A stretch of 64,000 nucleotides of DNA. Origin: Bog-473 sp963751335 (lineage in GTDB: Bacteria > Actinomycetota > Acidimicrobiia > Acidimicrobiales > RAAP-2). This document shows, piece after piece, positions 55,517-64,000 of this stretch. Both the position numbers and the translations under genes were made by a program. The notes beneath the pieces were generated by a model, which made no database searches, was not told the DNA's origin, and saw only the letters and a program-made list of their open reading frames with translations. The DNA lies in NCBI GenBank assembly GCA_963751335.1, contig CAVVUB010000007.1:496001-560000 (forward strand), read 5' to 3'. Numbering within the stretch: the stretch's first letter is position 1; each line of letters begins with the position of its first letter.

Positions 55517-58500
55517 TTGGCCAACGTGATTACCGCGGCATCCGGCGGCTCCGAAGCGCAACACCCGCTGGCGCCATATTTTCCGCGGCTGGTTATCGAT
55601 TGGATCGCCTCGACACCCGACGAGCGTCACCGCGAGCAGGTCGGCACGGTCGCTTTCGTCGACATTTCAGGCTTCACCAAGCTTTCCGAAGGACTGGCCC
55701 GGCACGGGAAGGTCGGGGCCGAGGAGCTCACCGCCACCATCGGGACCTGCTTCGTGACCCTGCTCGACCTGGCCGTCGGCTACGGAGGCCGGTTGCTCAA
55801 GTTTGGCGGCGATGCGTTGCTGTTGTTCTTCTCTGGTGATGCCCACGAGGCACGCGCCTGCCGCGCCGCCATCGAGATGCGGCGGGCCCTCCGAGAGGTC
55901 GGGCGCATGACCGTTCTGGGTCAACGGGTCGCCCTCCGGATGTCGGTGGGCGTCCACAGCGGTCCCTTCAACTTCTTCCTCGTCGGGGAATCACACCGTG
56001 AGTTCATCGTTGCCGGTCCGGCGGCCAGCACCGTTGTGACCATGGAGGGAAACGCTGATGCCGGCGAAATCGCGCTGAGTCCGAGCACCGCCGCCGCACT
56101 TCGACCGTCGGTGCTCGGTGTGGCCAAGGGCCCTGGTTTCTTGCTCAGGCGGGCTCCGGCTGTCCCCGAGGACTCGTTCAGGCCGTTCGAGCTGGTGCCC
56201 GACGAGGTCGACTTGATCCTCGGCGTCCCCGTGGGGCTGAGAGAAGCGCTGATCACCGAACATCCGGAATCGGAGCACCGTCGCGTCACCGTTGCCTTCG
56301 TCCACTTCGACGGGACCGACGAAATGATCCAACGGGAAGGTCCGGGGGTGACGGCTGACCGGCTTCATCGTCTCGTCACCATCACGCAGCGTGCCGTGGA
56401 CCGTCAGGAGGTCACGTTCCTGGGCACCGACACCGACCGCGATGGGGGAAAAATCATCCTCACCGCCGGGGCGCCGGCCACGTCGGGCGAGGACGAGCAC
56501 CGGATGCTGCTCGCGGTGCGCGAGATCATGGACGCCACCGCCCCTCTCCCCATTCGGATCGGGGTCAACCGCGGCTCGGTGTTCGTCGGCGAGGTTGGTC
56601 CGCCGTACCGGCGGACCTTCACCGTGATGGGTGATGCGGTCAATCTGGCCGCCCGGCTGATGGCCAAGGCCGAAACCGGCCAGATCCTGTCCACGCCTGA
56701 GCTCCTGGCTCGCTCACGCTCCCGCTTCGAGACGATGGATCTCGAGCCCTTTTTCGTGAAAGGAAAGTCCCGTCCGGTCCAGGCGCAGGCGGTGGGGACA
56801 CACCTGGGGGCCCGGACGGTGGGGGCCACGGCCGAGCTGCCGCTGCTCGGCCGGGAGGTCGAAATGCAACAGCTGGCCGAGTTGGCTACCTCGGCCGCGG
56901 CCGGGCACGGCTCAGTCGTCGAGATCGTCGGTGAGACCGGATCGGGAAAGTCGCGCCTGGTCTCGGCGCTCCGCCAGATCGCCTCGGACCGGATGCAGCT
57001 GTCCGCAGTCTGTGAACGCTACGACTCGTCGACCCCGTACCACGAGGTTCGGCGGCTTCTGCGTTCCCTCCTTGACCTCCCCTCCGAGGGTGGGGATGAG
57101 GCGGTGGGGAGCAGGTTGCTGGCCGCCCTGGGGGACCGTGCCCCGGAGTTGCTCGCATGGGCGCCGCTCATCGCGAGCGCCATCGGGGTCATCGTCCCGG
57201 AGACCCCGGAGTCCCGGGACCTGGAGGAGGAATTCCGGCGACGCCGGCTCGCCCGGGTGGTCATCGACCTTTTGGCAAAGGTGCTGCCGGACATCGGACT
57301 GTTCGTCATCGAAGATGCCCACAACATGGATGAGGCCTCGGCGGATCTCTTCGGGCGCCTGGCGGCCGCGGTGGGAGCCACCTCTTGGCTGTGGTGCGTA
57401 ACCAGATCTGACATCGACACCGGCCTCGCCCTCGAGGGGAGCACCAACCGGATCGAGCTTCAGCCGCTGAGCGAGGGGGCAGCGTGGGAAGTGGCTCGCG
57501 CCGCCACCGAGGATGCCCCCCTGACCGAGCGCGAATTGTCTCTGTTGATCGCACGGTCTGGAGGCAATCCTCTCTTCCTGCGGGAGTTGATCGCTGCGAC
57601 CTTGAACGGGGATGACGTCGAGAGCCTCCCGGAGTCCATCGAGGAGGTGACCGCGGCTCGTATCGATCGACTCCCGGTCGATGCGCGCCGCCTCCTGCGT
57701 CGAATGTCGGTCCTCGGACAGTCGTTCCCGGTTGATCTGCTGGCAGAGGTGGTCGACGACCTCCCGGGATCCGACGATCCCACCTGGGAGCAACTGGAGG
57801 AGTTCGTCATCCGTGACGACACTGGAATACTGTCCTTCCGGGACAGCCTCCTGCGCGACAGTGCCTACGGGGGATTGACGTTTCAGCTCCGCCGCCAGCT
57901 TCACTCGCGGGCGGCCGACACCATCCGCCGGCGATCGGCCGCCGGCCACGAGGAGCAACCGGAACTCTTGTCGTTCCACTATCTCCACTCGCAGCGCTTC
58001 GGCGAGGCCTGGGAGTTTTCGCTTCGGGCGGCGGACCGCGCGGTTGCTGTCTACGCCAACAGCGAAGCGGCCGAATTCTATGAGCGGGCGATCTCCGCAG
58101 CCAGACGACTTCCTAACCTGACTTCCGGCCAGGTGGCCGCGCTCCACGAGGCGATGGGCGATGCGCGGAACCGTTCCGGCGAGTACACCGCGGCGGCATC
58201 GGCCTACCGCTCAGCCCGCCGCCTTATTGGAAACGACCAGGTTTCCCAAGCGCGCCTTATGCTGAAGTTGGCCCGGGTCCAAGGATGGCTGGACCGCTAC
58301 GGCAACGCCCTCCGGTGGATCAGCCGGGGACTGCGTGTGCTCGAGGGATCCACCGGGCTGGACGCAGATCGGCAACGGGCCGAGTTGATGGCCTGGTATG
58401 GGCGGTTCTGTCAGGAGGAGGGTCACCACCGCCGGGCCGTCCGGTGGTGCACCCTCGCCGTCGAGGCGGCCGAGTCGGTCGGCGACAAAGCGGTCCTGGC

Positions 58501-59389
58501 CGATGCGCTGCGGGTCATGGACTGGGCCGCCATGGACCTCGGCGAGTTCGATCGACCGGACAACACGGAGCGAGCGCTGGCCCTCTTCGAAGAGCTGGGC
58601 GATCTGCCTGGAATGGCGGGGGCGCTGAACATGCTCGGGGGTCTCGCCTACTGGAAGGGTGATTGGGAGCAGGCGTCGGCCCTGTACCTCCGTGCTCAGG
58701 CCACCGTGCACCGGACGGGCAACGCAGTCATGGACGCGTTCTACGTCTTCAACCTGGGCGAAATCGCGCGTGACCAGGGCCATCTGGACGAGGCGGAAGG
58801 CGCCCTGACTTCCGCGCTCCGGACCTGGCGCGCTGCCGGTTACCGGTCGGGAACCGGATACGCCAAGGGCATGTTGGCACGGGTGGCCACCTGGCAGCAC
58901 CGGTACGGCGATGCGCGGCGTTTCTTCGACGAGGCGATCGAAGAGCTATCGGACATCGGCAGTCGCGACGAGTTGTTGTGGGTCCAGGTCGGCCTAGCCG
59001 AATGGTTGCTCCTCAGCGGAGACACCGCGGGCGCCCTGTCGCTTGCCGACAAGATGATCTCTCAGGCGCATGCCCTCGGCGGCATGGCTCCTCAGATTCC
59101 TGCGTTCCATCGAGTGCGTGGTGCAGCCCTGGCCCTCGCCGGCGACAGCGATGGCGCCCGCCAAGCACTGCGCCAAAGCCTGCGGGCTGCCGAAATGCGG
59201 GAAGTGGAGTACGAGGCGGCTCTGACCATGCGGGTTCTGGCCGCCGTCGAGAACGACCCGCGCGAACAGGAGCTCCTGGCTCGCTCGGCGGCGCAGATAT
59301 TCGGAAAGCTCAAGGTGGATTGGACCCCGGATCTGCTTTCGGCACAAGTCGCCCGACCCGCAGAATCGTCCTCCCGGTCCGAGGCGTAG
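55517..59389 (+). CDS. Tandem class III nucleotide cyclase–ATPase–TPR protein (soluble adenylyl cyclase-like)
   Basis: 1,290 residues. Cyclase domain 1 (about 42-190) has both metal-site Asp residues, Asp49 in VAFVDISGF and Asp99 in KFGGDALLLF, but no Asn-x3-Arg. Domain 2 (about 253-420) lacks the first Asp (VAFVHFDG, His263) but has Lys312 in DGGKIIL and Asn376/Arg380 in GDAVNLAARL. The halves are complementary, as in mammalian soluble adenylyl cyclase. An ATPase domain (Walker A GETGSGKSR near 472; Walker B LFVIEDAHNMDEA) and about 450 residues of TPR-like helices follow. The start is TTG 55517 or GTG 55526; both are weak. Product (cAMP or cGMP) is inferred as cAMP. Confidence 0.88.
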   Translation: MANVITAASGGSEAQHPLAPYFPRLVIDWIASTPDERHREQVGTVAFVDISGFTKLSEGLARHGKVGAEELTATIGTCFVTLLDLAVGYGGRLLKFGGDALLLFFSGDAHEARACRAAIEMRRALREVGRMTVLGQRVALRMSVGVHSGPFNFFLVGESHREFIVAGPAASTVVTMEGNADAGEIALSPSTAAALRPSVLGVAKGPGFLLRRAPAVPEDSFRPFELVPDEVDLILGVPVGLREALITEHPESEHRRVTVAFVHFDGTDEMIQREGPGVTADRLHRLVTITQRAVDRQEVTFLGTDTDRDGGKIILTAGAPATSGEDEHRMLLAVREIMDATAPLPIRIGVNRGSVFVGEVGPPYRRTFTVMGDAVNLAARLMAKAETGQILSTPELLARSRSRFETMDLEPFFVKGKSRPVQAQAVGTHLGARTVGATAELPLLGREVEMQQLAELATSAAAGHGSVVEIVGETGSGKSRLVSALRQIASDRMQLSAVCERYDSSTPYHEVRRLLRSLLDLPSEGGDEAVGSRLLAALGDRAPELLAWAPLIASAIGVIVPETPESRDLEEEFRRRRLARVVIDLLAKVLPDIGLFVIEDAHNMDEASADLFGRLAAAVGATSWLWCVTRSDIDTGLALEGSTNRIELQPLSEGAAWEVARAATEDAPLTERELSLLIARSGGNPLFLRELIAATLNGDDVESLPESIEEVTAARIDRLPVDARRLLRRMSVLGQSFPVDLLAEVVDDLPGSDDPTWEQLEEFVIRDDTGILSFRDSLLRDSAYGGLTFQLRRQLHSRAADTIRRRSAAGHEEQPELLSFHYLHSQRFGEAWEFSLRAADRAVAVYANSEAAEFYERAISAARRLPNLTSGQVAALHEAMGDARNRSGEYTAAASAYRSARRLIGNDQVSQARLMLKLARVQGWLDRYGNALRWISRGLRVLEGSTGLDADRQRAELMAWYGRFCQEEGHHRRAVRWCTLAVEAAESVGDKAVLADALRVMDWAAMDLGEFDRPDNTERALALFEELGDLPGMAGALNMLGGLAYWKGDWEQASALYLRAQATVHRTGNAVMDAFYVFNLGEIARDQGHLDEAEGALTSALRTWRAAGYRSGTGYAKGMLARVATWQHRYGDARRFFDEAIEELSDIGSRDELLWVQVGLAEWLLLSGDTAGALSLADKMISQAHALGGMAPQIPAFHRVRGAALALAGDSDGARQALRQSLRAAEMREVEYEAALTMRVLAAVENDPREQELLARSAAQIFGKLKVDWTPDLLSAQVARPAESSSRSEA

Positions 59390-59595
59390 GCCCCACCTGG
59401 GCGTCTCGTGGCAGGAGCCAGCGGTACGGCCGTTGACCCGATCGATCCCGCTGGTTATCCTCACGCCACCAACGGCCCCATAAATCAGCGGAGTTCGTAC
59501 GAACCGCCCTGGGTGTTGTCCCGGTGGCGAATCCGGAGTGGGGCCGTTGAGTGCAAGCCCGAGCAGTCCGGACGTTTCACGAGCTGGAGGTCGTC

Positions 59596-60028
59596 ATGTT
59601 CAATACCGTCGTGGTCGGGGCAGACGACTCGCCCACCGCACGGCAGGCCGTCATCGTGGCGGCGGACCTCGCGGAAATTGACCGGCGCCACCTTACACAT
59701 CGTATCCGCCTATCAGCGGAAGTCGGTGCGTGTCCAAGACCTGCCGGCCGAGTTTCGCCACACTGCGACGCTCAATCCGGCGGACGCGCTCCTCCACGAG
59801 TTGTCTGTCATCGTGAAGGAGCGTGGGCTCGAGTCGGTGATCCATCCAGCGTTGGGTCAGCCGGCGGAGGCTGTCATCGCAGTGGCCGAACGGGAACAGG
59901 CCGATCTCATCGTCGTCGGAAACAAGGGGATGGTGGGGAAGCGCCGTGTGCTCGGGAGTGTTCCCAACTCGGTGGCGCACGGTGCGCCCTGTTCGGTGCT
60001 ACTGGTGGACACGCACGAGGCCGCCTGA
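59596..60028 (+). CDS. Universal stress protein UspA, one frameshift
   Basis: About 143 residues from ATG 59596 with GGAGG 6 bases upstream. It begins FNTVVVGADDSPTARQAVIV. After one extra G near 59673, the second frame continues KLTGATLHIVSAYQRKSVRV. The end carries the ATP-binding signature ADLIVVGNKGMVGKRRVLGS and PNSVAHGAPCSVLLV. UspA proteins bind nucleotides and rise under stress. It follows the cyclase gene on the same strand after about 200 bases. Confidence 0.85.
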
Positions 60029-60196
60029 ACCTGCGGAGGACGGTGTCGGCCCTCTCGGCCGGCGCACCGCCGCATCGGGGTGACCGAGGGGCGTCGGTGA
60101 GGAGCTTTGGTGGTGGGCCGGGCGCGTACCGCTTCCTATAGCCGGGGACCTGACGACCTTCACGCAGCATCGTCAGGCCACTTTGCCCGTGGTCTC

Positions 60197-61602
60197 CTAG
60201 TGGTACTTGGGGGGGTCAGTCGGTGGCACCACGAGGGTCTCGACGACAGTGCCGGTTTCGTCGGGATTACCCTGAGGATCGGGCGACTCGACGATCGACT
60301 GAACACATGGGGCCACGACGGGGCTCCCGCACTGCGGTAGGAGACCGGTCGTCACGCCGGCGTTGCCGAAGTAGTCCGTGAAGGGAGTCTGTGCCTGGAA
60401 GCAGACCTCAAAGGGGACGTACCACAAGCCATCGGCGCTTGCATTATCGAAACTCACCGTGAAGGTGATGTTGGCGTCCATTCCGATGGGGTTGTACGTG
60501 GTCACTTCAGGCGCGTGGCGGAACGGGTCGTTGGCGCAGACGGGCCCATTGTCCGCGGGACCGACCGAGGTCTCCAAGCTTCCTGTGGTCGAGGGCGAGT
60601 CGAACGACACAGTTTCGGTCGGCGTTGTGACGGTGCCGGTGCAGCCCGAGTCGGTGCAACCCGTCACCAGGTCGACCACCGAGACCATCTCGGAGGTTGA
60701 CGCCGTGGATCCGGCGATGGAGGAGATGTCCGTCTCAACCGTGTAGGAGCCGCTGGCCGCGTAGGAGTGCGTCCCTTTCACCGTGTAGGTAGACCCGGAC
60801 GCGGTGATCATCCCAGTGCTCGTCCCGCCGTCGCCCCACAGGATGTTCGCGGCGAAATCGGAAGTGGGGGCATTCGGGTAGCTGTCCGTGAAGGTGGCCA
60901 CCGGTGCGGTGAACGAGACCCCCGTAGTCTGGTCGGGTATGGCGACGGGACTCGGTGTGATGGTGTCGGGGACCTCAGTGAGCGACACGTTGTCGAGCGT
61001 CGGCCCCTGATCCCTGTCCGTGGGCGTGGCATCGCCGAATTCGATCAGGCTGCTGGTGGAAGACGCAGTGAAGGTCGCCGTGTTCTGAACCCAGTTCATT
61101 TTGGGTCCCACGCTGACGGCCTTCACCCTGTCCAAGGCCGAACCGTTCACGCTGACCTTCATGATGTGCTTGATGCCCGGCCTCTCCTTCCCGTTGACCG
61201 CCGACCAGAAAGACAGCGAATACTCGACGCCGGGTGTGGTCGCCACGCTCTGGGCAACACCGCCCGGGGTACGGCTGCTCCCGGCCAGGTCGATGGAATA
61301 GTTCCCGTCCTCCGCGACGAAGTAGCCGTTCGCCGTGTAGTCGACGCTGCCGCCGTCACTCTCGTAGATGGACGGCGTGAACACCGTCCAGTCGCTGATG
61401 GCCGAGGAACCGGCATTGACGCGCACGAACGAGGTCGTCTGCTGCGCCACGTTTTCGAAGCTTCCGTTCTGGATCAGATTGGTTGGGGGGAGGCACCCGC
61501 CGATGTCGGTGCCACCGCCAGCCCGGCGACGGTGGCTCCACTGATGACGGCGAAGAGCGCTGCTGTACCGACAATGAATCTGCGACCAATGTTTTGGACC
61601 AT
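60197..61602 (-). CDS. Secreted DUF642/PKD-like surface protein, one frameshift
   Basis: About 468 residues. The signal peptide lies in the frame starting at ATG 61602 (GRRFIVGTAALFAVISG, then VAGLAVAPTSAGAS). The mature part is in another frame (NLIQNGSFENVAQQ). The two join by one base in the G6 run at 61484-61489 (C6 on the coding strand). The first domain is DUF642-like (ISDWTVFTPSIYES, then GNYSIDLAGSSRTPGGVAQS). A PKD-like domain follows (ATFTDSYPNAPTSDFAANIL, then GTHSYAASGSYTVETDI). The C-terminal ~140 residues have several cysteines. Likely a carbohydrate-binding or surface protein. Confidence 0.75.
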
Positions 61603-62045
61603 GACCCAAAAAATACCAGTTTCACCTGGGCCTCAGCTAGGCACCCCTTTGGAACCTTCAAAGGGCCCTGAGATGTAAGTTTGATTACACCGTCCGTTGG
61701 CTCACGAATTGCTACCAGGGTTGGGTTTGAGAGCCGGCAATCCGTCCACTTGTGGGATATGCGCGTGTATGAAGCGCGCAGGCGACTGCAGCACGTCAGT
61801 GAGCCCTAAACCGGTCTTGGGGGTCTGCTCCGGGGCAGGAAAGCGTTCGGTCACCGTTTGGTCACCTCTTGTTCAGGCTCTGGATTCGCAACTGCCATTG
61901 CAAAGTGCTCGGCCGAGCACTCCAGGCCAAGATCCACAGACCCAGGGGCCAAGAAGACCTCGAGGCAAGGGGGGCGCGAGGTGGTCGCCCTCCCGGCAGG
62001 TTGTCCGACTGCGCCCGCGCCCCGCGGTGGAATGCAGGCGCCGAT
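61603..62045. other. Intergenic region
   Basis: About 440 bases between two minus-strand secreted-protein genes. The only structure seen is the inverted repeat at 61645-61665, given separately. No coding frame was supported. Confidence 0.4.
61645..61665. promoter_or_regulatory. Inverted repeat upstream of the DUF642-like gene
   Basis: CCCTTTG (61645-61651) and CAAAGGG (61659-61665) form a perfect dyad with a 7-base spacer, 43 bases before the ATG at 61602. The distance fits a promoter-overlapping operator or a leader hairpin. Confidence 0.4.
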
Positions 62046-63584
62046 TCAAGAGACGATCAGCTTCACCGCGCCTTTCGCCACAGTGTCCGTTGCCTCGTCC
62101 TCGATCCGCACAGAAGCCTTGTATGTCCCAGCGGCCGCATACTGATGCCAGCTGTGCACCGTGAACGAGCCGTCACCACCACTGAGAGTGAGTGACGAGG
62201 AGGAGCCATCCCCCCATTTGATGGTTCCGTTGAGATCTCCGGCGATGTCGCTTGGGTCGGTGTCGCTGACGGAGGTGAGCGTCGTGTGGATATTCACAGT
62301 TTTGCTTGATGCGAGGTTCACCTTCTTGATGGTCAGCGTTGGCGTGACCTTTGGAGCGCATGCCGCCCATCCAGAAAGCGCTTCAGCGATCGGTGCGGCG
62401 AGAACCTGACCCTGCGCGTTGAAGAAGGCAGTCCCGCCAATCGTGTTGTTCGCGTTCGAGTTGTACGGTCCGACCGAGTCATTGACGAAGTAGCCCCAGA
62501 CGTAATTGGTCTCGGTGACGGTCGACCCGATGCAGCTCGGAATCTCCGCGTTGCCGGCAAAGACCCACCACGTTGCCTCGCAGGAGGGGCCACTGGTGCA
62601 GTCGGCGACGCCGTAGCTGCCACCCTTCACACTCACCGTCATTCGGTCCTCGAAGCTCGCGACCTGCTTCGAGCTCAGGCTGGTCGGAGCAAGTTCGCCG
62701 CTCAGCGTGGTGAGGATAGGCCAGGTGCCCGTGAAGTCGTAGCCCGCGCTGTTGTACATGTCCCTGCCAGCGGCGAGTTCAGAGAGAGCGTTGGCATAGA
62801 GCGCCGGCAGGTCGGCGATGTGATCCCAAACCGTGGCCGCGTCTTGCAGGGTCATGGTGTTTCCGTCGATTGTCGACGGGAGCGGGTTGTATCCGTAGCT
62901 CAGGCAACCGATGACGTTGAACCCTGGGGGGCTGGACGACGTCTGGAAATGAGTCCCGGTCAGGCCCAGTGAAGACGCAAAGGCATTCAGATTGGCAACC
63001 CCGAAATATTCCATCAACTCTTCTGCTCGGTTGTTGTCGGAGACCTGCAGCATCTGTTGAAGAGCCGTCCCGAGTGATTCCGTGCCGGTCAACGTCCCGG
63101 GCGGGCAGTCATCTGGTCCGCCCGATGTCGTGACCATCGGAACCTGAGTGGTCAGTTGGACCGCCTTGTCTTTTACCTGCGTCAGGGCGTAGAGGGCGAT
63201 CAGGACCTTGATGCTGCTCGCCGGCTCGTATTGAAACGACGCATTGCTGCTGGCCAGGACTGAACCGCCAATTTTCTGGAGGAAGACACCCTGCGTGCCT
63301 CCGGCCGATGAAAGGATGCCCATAACGCAGCTCGCGATTGTGGATGGATTGGTGCAGTTCGTCGAGGGGGCCGCACTCACCGATGGCGTCGCTGCCGGTC
63401 CGTCACTTCCTAGGTGGGGGCTATCTCCGCCGGGCGTCGATGCTCCTGCGGGTAGCCCCGAAGCAAGGCCGGCGGCGAAAGCGAGCGCGAGCGACGCGGC
63501 GAGACGCCTCGATGGTCTCCGTCTGAGGGATCCATGCCGATCGGCATTGACGTTCGAAAAAAGTGATTGCATCCCGCCTCGCAT
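62046..63584 (-). CDS. Secreted serine hydrolase (beta-lactamase/PBP fold) with C-terminal PKD-like domain
   Basis: 512 residues from ATG 63584; GTG 63596 and ATG 63572 are alternatives. A signal peptide (LAASLALAFAAGLASGLPAG) precedes a penicillin-recognising domain. It has the SxxK motif in EPASSIKVLIAL (Ser123, Lys126), SDN in LQVSDNNRAEEL (Ser182-Asp-Asn184) and KGG in SVKGGSYG, the three motifs of the class A beta-lactamase/DD-peptidase superfamily. The C-terminal ~90 residues form a PKD-like beta domain (LTSVSDTDPSDIAGDLNG, then FTVHSWHQYAAAGTYKASV). It probably acts on peptidoglycan or esters outside the cell; whether it gives drug resistance cannot be told. Confidence 0.82.
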   Translation of the reverse strand: MRGGMQSLFSNVNADRHGSLRRRPSRRLAASLALAFAAGLASGLPAGASTPGGDSPHLGSDGPAATPSVSAAPSTNCTNPSTIASCVMGILSSAGGTQGVFLQKIGGSVLASSNASFQYEPASSIKVLIALYALTQVKDKAVQLTTQVPMVTTSGGPDDCPPGTLTGTESLGTALQQMLQVSDNNRAEELMEYFGVANLNAFASSLGLTGTHFQTSSSPPGFNVIGCLSYGYNPLPSTIDGNTMTLQDAATVWDHIADLPALYANALSELAAGRDMYNSAGYDFTGTWPILTTLSGELAPTSLSSKQVASFEDRMTVSVKGGSYGVADCTSGPSCEATWWVFAGNAEIPSCIGSTVTETNYVWGYFVNDSVGPYNSNANNTIGGTAFFNAQGQVLAAPIAEALSGWAACAPKVTPTLTIKKVNLASSKTVNIHTTLTSVSDTDPSDIAGDLNGTIKWGDGSSSSLTLSGGDGSFTVHSWHQYAAAGTYKASVRIEDEATDTVAKGAVKLIVS

Positions 63585-63848
63585 CAGTTTTGGCACCCCT
63601 TCTCTCCCTCGACTCCGGACGAGAGTTCGCTGAGGCTACCCGCGTGCGCGCAACGCCACCCCGTCCAACGGGTCTCCGATGCAGCTTCACGCGCTTCCGT
63701 CGACCACCGCACTCCGCGGTACCTGCGTGTGCAGGCCGTCACCCTCAACGCGCAACTCGGCCGCGTCAGCGTCTGAGCCGACGGACGCACATCTTCCCGC
63801 GGACCCCCGAGGCGGAAGATCTGCAGATCCTCGCCGTCGACGGGGCGA

Positions 63849-64000
63849 TCACGCCGCGCCAGACTCCGACACAGGCAGGGGATCGGCCTTCGGCAAAAGA
63901 GCCGTGGCACCGAGTCCGATGAGCCCGAAGACACCGAGGGCGATCATGGCGATGCCATAGGACCGCTTGGGGTCAGCGAGTCCTGCGACAAGAATGGTGC
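63849..64000 (-). CDS. C-terminal end of a membrane protein (MFS-like), cut by window edge
   Basis: The last ~50 codons read LADPKRSYGIAMIALGVFGL then IGLGATALLPKADPLPVSES and stop at 63849. One hydrophobic helix followed by a short polar tail is typical of the end of major facilitator permeases. The rest lies beyond the right edge, so the family is only a guess. The 264 bases between this stop and the serine hydrolase start show no gene. Confidence 0.5.
   Translation of the reverse strand, partial: TILVAGLADPKRSYGIAMIALGVFGLIGLGATALLPKADPLPVSESGAA

Overview
The window is GC-rich bacterial chromosome around the replication origin. The left third has the order jag–yidC–yidD–rnpA–rpmH (minus strand) facing dnaA–oriC–dnaN–recF–DUF721–gyrB–gyrA (plus strand). 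A second block has tRNA-Leu, fhaA, fhaB, pstP, pknB (four PASTA domains), trpG and crgA. This is the actinobacterial origin and cell-division neighbourhood. No gnd lies between dnaN and recF, rodA/pbpA/pknA are missing, and there are F420-type, Amidohydro_2-type and DosS-like genes. Together these suggest a deep actinobacterial lineage, probably Acidimicrobiia; that class assignment is inference from gene content and order.

Layout. 1-3105: ribosome and membrane-insertion operon, truncated on the left inside jag. 3342-12326: replication initiation and gyrase. 12362-16445: signal peptidase I, a D-aminoacylase-like amidohydrolase and a dCTP deaminase, with a second cluster of DnaA-box-like sites at 15133-15199. 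16805-22183: a surface protein, an aldo/keto reductase, an acyl-CoA synthetase, RNase D and a small protein. 22278-24217: a divergent DevR/DevS-like two-component pair with the residue expected to bind haem. 24314-28958: MFS transporter, methylmalonate-semialdehyde dehydrogenase and a metal amidohydrolase. 29197-37565: accessory stretch with a degenerate GGDEF protein, small membrane and secreted proteins, an OmpR-type two-component system and an HlyD-type adaptor without its transporter. 37608-43763: tRNA-Leu and the FHA/phosphatase/kinase cluster. 43836-49784: thiolase, thioesterase, ComF-like protein, SDR, pirin, aldo/keto reductase and ASCH-like protein. 50314-64000: accessory region with a cNMP-binding protein, F420-type oxidoreductase, an internally deleted amidohydrolase, an aspartic-protease-like secreted protein, a 1,291-codon tandem cyclase–ATPase–TPR protein, UspA, two secreted PKD-type proteins and the tail of a membrane protein.

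How genes work together. The left block covers initiation (DnaA at oriC), clamp loading target (DnaN), repair (RecF) and supercoiling (GyrBA). RnpA/RpmH/YidD/YidC/Jag handle tRNA maturation, translation and membrane insertion. PknB and PstP are the opposing kinase and phosphatase that act through the FHA proteins on envelope synthesis, with CrgA as a divisome factor.

A striking property of this copy of the sequence is the number of coding regions that need a single-base (or equivalent) shift to read through: gyrB (three times), the 16.8-kb surface protein, rnd, the pknB tail, a membrane protein at 54.4 kb (three times), uspA and the secreted protein at 60.2 kb. Because gyrB is essential and the reading resumes cleanly each time, sequencing or assembly indels are the simplest explanation. 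No transposase, phage gene, CRISPR array or rRNA was seen.
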